Of a stretch of DNA of 12,838 bases, positions 7,892 through 12,838 are shown in pieces; the first letter of the stretch is position 1, and each line of letters opens with the position of its first letter. The stretch is from contig JALGVQ010000075.1 in NCBI GenBank assembly GCA_025774615.1, positions 1-12,838 of the forward strand, written 5' to 3'. The DNA is from a bacterium (lineage in GTDB: Bacteria > Blakebacterota > Blakebacteria > Blakebacterales > Blakebacteraceae). The position numbers and the translations under genes were made by a program. The notes beneath the pieces were generated by a model. That model saw only the letters and a program-made list of their open reading frames with translations. It was not told the origin of the DNA and searched no databases.

Positions 7892-9677
7892 CGTCCACCT
7901 CACCCTCGATGACCATCCGCTCGACCATGTTCACAAGCCGGACATGGATACACTGCGTGGGACAGATCCTCAGGCAGATACCGCACCGGATACAGCGCTC
8001 GTTGTCGATCACGATCCCCGCAACCTCATCCCAGCGCTCGGTCCATTCGATGGCGGTACCAAGGTGACCACCGGTTGACTCGACACTCTTGACCAATCCG
8101 ATACATTCACGCGGACACTGATCGATGCACCAGCGGCAGTAGATGCAATCGGGGATATGGATCTCATATTTCAGGTTACAGAGATAGCAGCGGTTCGCCT
8201 CCTCCAGGTTCTGTTCAGAGGTCAGTCCGAGTTCGACCTCGGCGCTGTGTCCGTCGAAACGGTCCTGAAACGGGAGCAGCGGCATCTCCTGAGGCTCGAT
8301 GAAATCCCATGAGCGCTGTCGATGTGTATCCTCACCCGGATCGATCGTGACCATCGCCTTCCTTCGGGTGCGCCCCACCAGATGTTCGTCGACAAGTGTC
8401 GCTGTCTTTCTGGCGCTACCGATGCTTTCGATCACCGTGGATGCCCCTGAAAGGTAGTCGCCGGTGATGAAGAGGCCCTCTACATCACTCCTTCCCTCCT
8501 CGTCGAACACCGGCTCCCGGTCGAGTCCACTGGCACTGAAGGTGTGATCGGGTCGCTGCCCGATCGCTGTGATCACAGTGTCGGCAGACATCACGAACTC
8601 CGACCCCTCGATCGGAGTCGTTTTCCGCTTACCCCGCTTATCCAGTCCGCCGAGACGGTTCCGGGCGAAACGTACCCCCTCGACGGCACCACTCCCGAGT
8701 ATTTCCATTGACCGGACCAGGCTCTCGATCCGGATGTTCTCACGTTTCGCTTCGAGTACCTCTTCCCGTGTAACAGTGAGTAGTTCCTCCACGCCGAGGA
8801 TGCAGATCGAGACATCCTTCGCGCCACATCTCAACGCACTCCTGGCGCAGTCGAACGCGGTGAACCCGGCACCGAGTACGATGACCCGCTCACCCACTTC
8901 GGGTATGTCACCCCGGTTGATACGCATCATGAAATCAAGACCGGCGTAGAGTCCCTTCAGATCGATACCGGGTATTCCGAGTTCATACGGTCTGGTGCAT
9001 CCGGCCGAAACGACCACGGCGTCATGACGCTCGAGCAGATCCGCTACCGTGAAATCCTCACCCAGCCGCTGGCCATACCGGAATTGCACCCCGAGCCTCT
9101 CAATGAAACCGACCTCCTCATCGATCACCGCGCTCGGAAGCCGGAACTCGGGAATCCCGTACCAGAGCATTCCGCCTGCATGGTCGAACTGCTCATACAC
9201 CACGACATCATGTCCGAACATCTTCAGTGAATGGGCCGCGGCCAGACCCGCAGGGCCCGCCCCGACCACACCGACTGTCTTGCCCGTCCGTTCGAATACG
9301 AGGTCCTCCGGGGGCACTTTCTCTTCACGTCTGCCAGCAGCGACCCGCTTCAGATGGCAGATGGCCACAGATGTACCGAGGTCAGGATCCCCATGTCGAC
9401 AGGCGTCCTCACATGGGCGCGAGCAGATCCTCCCGAGTATCCCCGGCAGAAGGTTGGATGCCCTGTTGATCAGATAGGAGGCATCGAAATGTCCACCAGC
9501 ATTCGCGGAGATATATCCGGGGATATTGGTGTGTGCCGGACAGGCCCACTGGCAGGGGATATTGGCCCTGATATAGTCGAAATCGCGAGGATGCTCACTC
9601 ACCCGGGGGGATGGATCGCTGAAGGGATATCCGCTGGCCTGCTTTCCGGCCCCGGATTGGCCGGTATCCTTCGTCAT
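7881..9677 (-). CDS. GltD-like FAD/NAD(P) oxidoreductase with C-terminal 2[4Fe-4S] ferredoxin domain
   Basis: First gene of the Kor operon, 598 residues. The N-terminal helical Fe-S domain of GltD/dihydropyrimidine-dehydrogenase type has C42, C46, C85, C89 and C93. The FAD loop is GAGPAGLAAA (139-148), followed by GGMLWYGIPEFRLP (168-181), a signature of this family. The NAD(P) loop is GAGFTAFDCAR (269-279), and AIGQRPD (371-377) and FITGD (403-407) complete the flavin fold. The C-terminal domain holds two ferredoxin motifs, CIYCRWCIDQCP (511-522) and CIRCGICLRICP (562-573), plus C497 and C500. It probably moves electrons between KorAB and a pyridine nucleotide. The paired arginines that hold the 2'-phosphate in NADPH-dependent GltD (YRRDE region) read ILGVE here, which favours NADH. 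The ATG has GAGAGGTG just upstream. It is not assigned to glutamate synthase, since no gltB is nearby. Confidence 0.92.
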   Translation of the reverse strand: MTKDTGQSGAGKQASGYPFSDPSPRVSEHPRDFDYIRANIPCQWACPAHTNIPGYISANAGGHFDASYLINRASNLLPGILGRICSRPCEDACRHGDPDLGTSVAICHLKRVAAGRREEKVPPEDLVFERTGKTVGVVGAGPAGLAAAHSLKMFGHDVVVYEQFDHAGGMLWYGIPEFRLPSAVIDEEVGFIERLGVQFRYGQRLGEDFTVADLLERHDAVVVSAGCTRPYELGIPGIDLKGLYAGLDFMMRINRGDIPEVGERVIVLGAGFTAFDCARSALRCGAKDVSICILGVEELLTVTREEVLEAKRENIRIESLVRSMEILGSGAVEGVRFARNRLGGLDKRGKRKTTPIEGSEFVMSADTVITAIGQRPDHTFSASGLDREPVFDEEGRSDVEGLFITGDYLSGASTVIESIGSARKTATLVDEHLVGRTRRKAMVTIDPGEDTHRQRSWDFIEPQEMPLLPFQDRFDGHSAEVELGLTSEQNLEEANRCYLCNLKYEIHIPDCIYCRWCIDQCPRECIGLVKSVESTGGHLGTAIEWTERWDEVAGIVIDNERCIRCGICLRICPTQCIHVRLVNMVERMVIEGEVDDGQ

Positions 9678-9725
9678 CGAGCACCTCTCTCACACCGCGT
9701 CATTCACCGGTAGTATGGATTTCAC

Positions 9726-9754
9726 ACTTTACAAACACATCCATCACCGGGCAA
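9726..9754 (-). promoter_or_regulatory. Putative sigma70-type promoter of the Kor operon
   Basis: On the minus strand TTGCCC (9749-9754, four of six) and TAAAGT (9726-9731, four of six) are separated by 17 bases. The start of transcription would fall near 9719, some 40 bases before the GltD-like ATG. This is the only sizeable gap ahead of the five overlapping genes, so the operon's main promoter is likely here, although read-through from the NTF2-like gene is possible. Confidence 0.4.
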
Positions 9755-9755
9755 T

Positions 9756-9769
9756 AACCACCTGTGGTT
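9756..9769. promoter_or_regulatory. Inverted repeat AACCAC-CT-GTGGTT next to the -35 box, possible operator
   Basis: Perfect 6-bp arms with a two-base centre, lying directly upstream of the proposed -35 element of the Kor operon. The position suits an activator or repressor site. It also lies 28 bases past the NTF2-like gene's stop, but no T-run follows and the two-base loop is too tight for a terminator hairpin. No regulator gene is nearby apart from the hybrid kinase. Confidence 0.35.
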
Positions 9770-9797
9770 TGAGAGGACTGCGGATTGCAGCCGAGGC

Positions 9798-10259
9798 TCA
9801 CTCGGACTGCGGTTTCATCTCCCAGAGTACGTTGATGATCTTCCACTCCCCATCGACTCTGCCGACGTGAAGGTAATCGATCCAGGCACCGGCGACGATC
9901 TTCACACTGGCCACGTTCTCGAAGACGTCGAGGATCGTGACATCACTCTGGCGCTGGTCCTCCGGGACGGGGCCCCTGGCGTTGGCCACGATCTGCACCA
10001 GCTCCTCAGCGGTCATGTTCTGCAGTACGCTCTTCCCGGTATTCGGATCCGTCCTGACGATCCGCTTGGCAAGATCGGGATGAAGGGCGCGAGCCATACG
10101 CTCCTCACTGGCAGTGTAGTAACCGTCGATGTAATCAAGGGCGGTACGGGTGATCGCGTCACGGTCCTGTCGGGTCAACCTGTCTGCCGTTCCACCCTGC
10201 ACAGCCGCGACAGAGCCGACGATGAGCATAATCACCAGAATGGGAATCAGTTTTTTCAT
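9798..10259 (-). CDS. Secreted NTF2-fold protein, putative lumazine-binding (Lumazine_bd_2) family
   Basis: Small protein of 153 residues. Residues 1-21 look like a Sec signal peptide (MKK, hydrophobic stretch, then VQGG). The rest fits the Lumazine_bd_2 pattern closely: LDYIDGYYTAS (41-51), ALHPDLAKR (58-66), VTILDVFENVASVKI in the second half, DYLHVGRVDGEWKIINVLW near the end. This is the SnoaL/NTF2 cone fold. Members are often called lumazine-binding, but their role is not established, and many are exported like this one. The ATG has an AGGAAGGG ribosome site upstream. It is transcribed in the same direction as the Kor operon, 120 bases ahead of it, and divergently from the DUF2339-like gene. 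A shared role with either is unproven. Confidence 0.85.
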   Translation of the reverse strand: MKKLIPILVIMLIVGSVAAVQGGTADRLTRQDRDAITRTALDYIDGYYTASEERMARALHPDLAKRIVRTDPNTGKSVLQNMTAEELVQIVANARGPVPEDQRQSDVTILDVFENVASVKIVAGAWIDYLHVGRVDGEWKIINVLWEMKPQSE

Positions 10260-10287
10260 GTGACCCTTCCTGTTAATACATCTCCTG

Positions 10288-10353
10288 GGAGCCTGTCGGA
10301 GAAATCGACGATAGCGAGGGTTACGCTGGCGGAGTATTTCTCCGACTGGCTCC
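10288..10353. repeat. 66-bp palindromic element with 18-bp terminal inverted repeats (MITE/REPIN-like)
   Basis: Left arm 10288-10305 and right arm 10336-10353 are reverse complements over 18 bases with a single mismatch (position seven). The 30-base centre contains a further four-base stem, AGCG (10313-10316) with CGCT (10324-10327), enclosing a seven-base loop, so the whole element can fold into one long hairpin. Alternative small stems also exist: GTCG/CGAC in the left half (10295-10309) and CGGAG/CTCCG in the right half (10330-10344). The arm core TGTCGGAGAAAT resembles insertion-sequence termini. No transposase is encoded here. It sits between two divergent genes, so it is not serving as a transcription terminator for either. 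Whether it is multicopy cannot be told from one window. Confidence 0.7.
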
Positions 10354-10367
10354 TGACATGGACGCTC

Positions 10368-10395
10368 TTAACAGAACGGGGAGCGGGGATACAAT
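10368..10395 (+). promoter_or_regulatory. Putative sigma70-type promoter of the DUF2339-like gene
   Basis: TTAACA (10368-10373, five of six) and TACAAT (10390-10395, five of six) are separated by 16 bases. This is the best promoter match in the window. It lies 14 bases beyond the palindromic element and would give a leader of about 110 nt before the ATG at 10513. The leader shows no recognised riboswitch. Confidence 0.5.
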
Positions 10396-10512
10396 GTTTC
10401 GTTCCGATCCGATCTTCGCGTTCGTGTAGACAGCTCCTTTTTCACTTCCATCGCTCCATGCAACGGGAGGATAATCAGCCCAACTTAGTTCTGAGTCCTA
10501 ACGGAGTTCGCA

Positions 10513-12204
10513 ATGACTGATCCTGACAATCCTCTGGCATCAAGTGAGGAACAGGGAATCCTTGAGTTTCTCCACGATCTCGAGGCACGTATCACCCGAC
10601 TGGAAGGGCATCTTGAATCATCTCCAGGGGAGAGATTCAGCACTTCTGCGGAGGATGAGCAGCAGGAAACCACATATCCGCCAGCGACAATACCACTCAC
10701 TCAACACACTGGCCTCGAATCGAGGATAGGTGAGTTCGGTCTGGCCTGGATCGGAAGCACCGTTCTATTGCTCGGCATAATGTTCTCGATGTCATACCTC
10801 CAGAACCAGGATCTGCCTCTCCTCTCTGCTCTGCTCGGGTATGTCGTGGTAGTGGGACTGCACTGGTTCGCTCGACGGTGGGAAGTGAGCGTTCCACATA
10901 TATTCATGGTCACCATGATCAGCGCCCTGCTGCTGCTCTACTACACAACCATGAAGCTGCACTTCTATTCCGGGACACCCTTGATCGGCAGTGATCTGAT
11001 CGGCCTGCTCCTGCTTCTCGGTGTGGTCGTTTACCAGTTCTGGTTCGGCATCAGGCATGACTCCCGATTCCTGGTGATCCTGGCAATTCTGCTGGGTATC
11101 GTCTCGGCTCTGTTGGTCGACGCCGGCTGGCTGACACTTCTGCTGATCACCGCAATGGCGATCAGTTCTGTCATGTTGACCGAGAATCATTCGTGGGCGG
11201 GACAGGGTATGGTTGCCATACCCATCATCTATGTCGGTTATCTGCTCTGGCTCATGGGAAATCCGATCGCAGGCAATACCATTGGACTACAGCCGGAGCA
11301 CCATTTCAGTCTGTTCTTTCTGACTCTCAGCGCCATCATCTTCATACGACCCGTATTCCAGGGAGCAGCTGAAGCACAAACCGACCTTTCCTCGGTCGCT
11401 GCTATCATTTTCAACTGCCTGGGATTCGCATCGATCGCGTCGCTGTCGGTGATTGCTCATTTTCCGGACCGGTATGCAGGAGCTTTCCTGCTCATCACGC
11501 TCTTCTTCCTGTCGACTTCGATCATTCTGTGGTTGAAAACCAGACAACAGTTCGCTCCAGCCATATATGCCGGATTCGGATATATGGCCCTGAGTGTCTC
11601 CATATTCGGCTTCACGGGAATCCCTGATGCATTCTTCTGGCTCTCGTTCCAGGGGCTTCTGGTGGTCTCGATGGCACTCTGGTTCAGATCGAAGATCCTT
11701 GTCGTGGGGAACTCCCTGATCTACCTGACCATCCTGCTCGCATACCTGGCCATTTCATCCTCCGCGAACGCAGTGAACTTCAGCTTCGCCCTGGTGTCCC
11801 TGCTGAGCGCGAGGACCATGAACTGGCAGAAGGAACGACTGACGCTCCAGACTGAGCTGATGAGGAATATCTACCTGGTGATCGCGTTCTCATTCATGCT
11901 GTACGCGGTCTACAAGGCGGTGCCGGAGCATCTGGTCTCGCCAGCATGGACATTGACTGCAGGACTTTATTTCGGGATGAGTATCGGATTGAAGAACATC
12001 AAATATCGGATCATGGCAATCGGAACAATGCTGGCTACAGTAGCCTATCTCTTCATCATCGATCTTGACCGACTCGATCCCATCCTCAGGGTGGCGGTGT
12101 TCCTGTTCCTCGGAGTTATTACGCTTTCGGTCTCGATGTATTATACGCGTTTCAGACAGAGCAGAACCCGGGACGAGGATCGAGTTCCTATTCAGGATCC
12201 TTGA
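10513..12204 (+). CDS. Polytopic membrane protein, DUF2339-like
   Basis: Integral membrane protein of 563 residues with no known function. The first ~70 residues are soluble and begin with a probable short coiled coil (EEQGILEFLHDLEARITRLE, 12-31), followed by a low-complexity acidic linker. LESRIGEFGLAWIGSTVLLLG (68-88) opens the membrane part and resembles the start of DUF2339 proteins. Roughly 14-16 hydrophobic segments follow through to residue ~550, with a short charged tail. There are no catalytic motifs that I recognise. The ATG has GGAG six bases upstream, after a good promoter. It is the only gene on this strand and it converges on the cytochrome gene with a 17-base overlap. DUF2339 members are often suspected to act in the cell envelope, but nothing here proves that. 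Confidence 0.82.
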   Translation: MTDPDNPLASSEEQGILEFLHDLEARITRLEGHLESSPGERFSTSAEDEQQETTYPPATIPLTQHTGLESRIGEFGLAWIGSTVLLLGIMFSMSYLQNQDLPLLSALLGYVVVVGLHWFARRWEVSVPHIFMVTMISALLLLYYTTMKLHFYSGTPLIGSDLIGLLLLLGVVVYQFWFGIRHDSRFLVILAILLGIVSALLVDAGWLTLLLITAMAISSVMLTENHSWAGQGMVAIPIIYVGYLLWLMGNPIAGNTIGLQPEHHFSLFFLTLSAIIFIRPVFQGAAEAQTDLSSVAAIIFNCLGFASIASLSVIAHFPDRYAGAFLLITLFFLSTSIILWLKTRQQFAPAIYAGFGYMALSVSIFGFTGIPDAFFWLSFQGLLVVSMALWFRSKILVVGNSLIYLTILLAYLAISSSANAVNFSFALVSLLSARTMNWQKERLTLQTELMRNIYLVIAFSFMLYAVYKAVPEHLVSPAWTLTAGLYFGMSIGLKNIKYRIMAIGTMLATVAYLFIIDLDRLDPILRVAVFLFLGVITLSVSMYYTRFRQSRTRDEDRVPIQDP

Positions 12205-12838
12205 TCGGAAAGCGGCCATCGGGGCCTTCGAACCGCCTGATCAACAACCAGGTCCCGATCACGACAACGAGACAGAGGAAGAGAAAAATCTGCCACCCAC
12301 CTCGACGGCGGGCGAATTCCTCGATCGCCGCAAGACCGAAGCCAGCTGCTTCAATCGCGATCTCCTGACCCGAATCGGTCACACCGGTGAGTCTGTCGAT
12401 ATTGAAGGTGTGGATGGCCGCTCGGCCCTGTACCAGCTTGTTCTGGGCCTGGTTGAGAATATACCGCCCCTCATCAACTTCCATCCCCTTGCGCAGAGCA
12501 ACGTCCAGGAGACTGTCCGCGTTGCTGATGGCCTGCCCGAGTGATTTCAGTTCCTCAACGAAACTACCCGCCACCGTGGCCCCGACATCTCCACTCACAT
12601 GACATTGATAGCAGACTCCATCGGTCAGGAGCATCTCATCGGAAGTACGGTTGATCGAGTGATTGCCATGGCATACTTCGCAGGCCGGTTCGCCCATCAT
12701 TTCAAAAATCGGGCCGTGAGGAGACCCCTGAAAATCAGTGGCAGTCGATACATGGCACTGACTGCAGACGGCGCTGACTGCATTGACTCCCGGTGGGGCC
12801 GCGCCATGATTCCCATGACAGTCATTGCAGGCCGGCGC
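12188..12838 (-). CDS. Tail-anchored multiheme cytochrome c (N-terminus cut by window edge)
   Basis: The reading frame is open from the window's end to a TAG at 12188 (216 residues), so the real start lies outside; an internal ATG at 12700 would discard two heme motifs. Four CxxCH heme-binding motifs are visible: CNDCH (4-8), CSQCH (25-29), CEVCH (53-57) and CYQCH (76-80). H11 and H60 in CHGNH and H41 in SPHG are candidate second axial ligands. A long helical region (about 90-178) follows, with H142 (AAIHTFN) resembling the late heme-ligand His of NrfA-like cytochromes. It leads to a single membrane helix (about 181-201) and a short RRFEGPDG tail. The heme domain would sit outside the cytoplasmic membrane, passing electrons to or from a quinone enzyme or terminal reductase. 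More hemes probably lie upstream. Partner and pathway are unknown. Confidence 0.9.
   Translation of the reverse strand, partial: APACNDCHGNHGAAPPGVNAVSAVCSQCHVSTATDFQGSPHGPIFEMMGEPACEVCHGNHSINRTSDEMLLTDGVCYQCHVSGDVGATVAGSFVEELKSLGQAISNADSLLDVALRKGMEVDEGRYILNQAQNKLVQGRAAIHTFNIDRLTGVTDSGQEIAIEAAGFGLAAIEEFARRRGGWQIFLFLCLVVVIGTWLLIRRFEGPDGRFPIKDPE

Noticed and set aside
7892-7903. GTG start at 7903 for the small flavoprotein
   Set aside because: GAGG abuts the GTG with no spacing, whereas the ATG at 7891 has GAGG six bases upstream and starts just before the FAD-binding strand.
7881-9677. Glutamate synthase small subunit (GltD)
   Set aside because: The flavin core is GltD-like, but the C-terminal ferredoxin domain, the missing NADPH arginines and the absence of a gltB gene beside korAB argue against glutamate synthesis.
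10288-10353. The 66-bp palindrome as a bidirectional terminator
   Set aside because: It lies between the 5' ends of two divergent genes, where a terminator of either transcript would make no sense, and no T-tract follows either arm.
9867-10520. Open frame of 217 codons on the plus strand
   Set aside because: It crosses the NTF2-like gene in antisense, the palindromic element and the promoter region. The protein has no family resemblance, while the minus strand fits Lumazine_bd_2 along its length.
12065-12544. Open frame of 159 codons on the plus strand overlapping the cytochrome gene
   Set aside because: It overlaps the DUF2339-like gene in another frame and the antisense of a clear multiheme cytochrome.
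12188-12700. Cytochrome gene starting at the ATG at 12700
   Set aside because: The same frame stays open to the window edge and contains two more CxxCH motifs upstream, so 12700 is an internal methionine.

Overview
The window is a dense, moderately GC-rich bacterial stretch with eight protein-coding genes, two of them cut by the window edges. I see no tRNA, rRNA, CRISPR array or intact insertion sequence. Secretion signals, a c-type cytochrome with a membrane anchor and a sensor kinase with a large extracytoplasmic domain suggest a Gram-negative-type cell with respiratory or anaerobic redox metabolism. The mix (Kor-type 2-oxoacid:ferredoxin oxidoreductase, GltD-like flavoprotein, PA/M28 peptidase, multiheme cytochrome, DUF2339-like membrane protein) would fit an uncultured FCB-group or deltaproteobacteria-like lineage. 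That placement is a weak inference, because no phylogenetic marker is present.

Layout. From 1 to 1467 (minus) lies a secreted PA-domain/M28-type zinc peptidase, cut at its C-terminus. From 1692 to 9677 (minus) lies the main feature, a five-gene operon with overlapping genes. In transcription order it encodes: a GltD-like FAD oxidoreductase with a C-terminal 2[4Fe-4S] ferredoxin domain (7881-9677); a second, smaller FAD oxidoreductase (6854-7891); KorA with a fused gamma domain (5086-6861); KorB (4199-5089); and a hybrid dCache-PAS histidine kinase with a receiver domain (1692-4202). Every junction overlaps by 4-11 nt, so the genes are probably translationally coupled. A sigma70-like promoter with an adjacent inverted repeat lies just upstream, in the 120-bp gap before the operon.

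Upstream, at 9798-10259 (minus), is a small secreted NTF2-fold protein of the Lumazine_bd_2 type. It is divergent from a DUF2339-like polytopic membrane protein at 10513-12204 (plus). The 253-bp region between them carries a striking 66-bp element with 18-bp near-perfect terminal inverted repeats, resembling a MITE or REPIN, and a good promoter for the membrane protein. The right edge, from 12188 (minus), holds the C-terminal part of a tail-anchored multiheme cytochrome c that converges on the membrane protein gene with a 17-nt overlap.

Working model. KorAB oxidises a 2-oxoacid (probably 2-oxoglutarate) with CoA, passing electrons to the [4Fe-4S] cluster in KorB. No separate KorD ferredoxin subunit is encoded, so the ferredoxin domain of the GltD-like protein is the natural acceptor. 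That protein could hand electrons to NAD+, or run in reverse for reductive carboxylation. The second flavoprotein has lost the key glycines of its NAD-binding loop, so it may be an adapter or a second electron branch rather than an NAD(P)H enzyme. The co-translated hybrid kinase suggests that the module carries its own sensor. The electron wiring and the regulatory link are inference.
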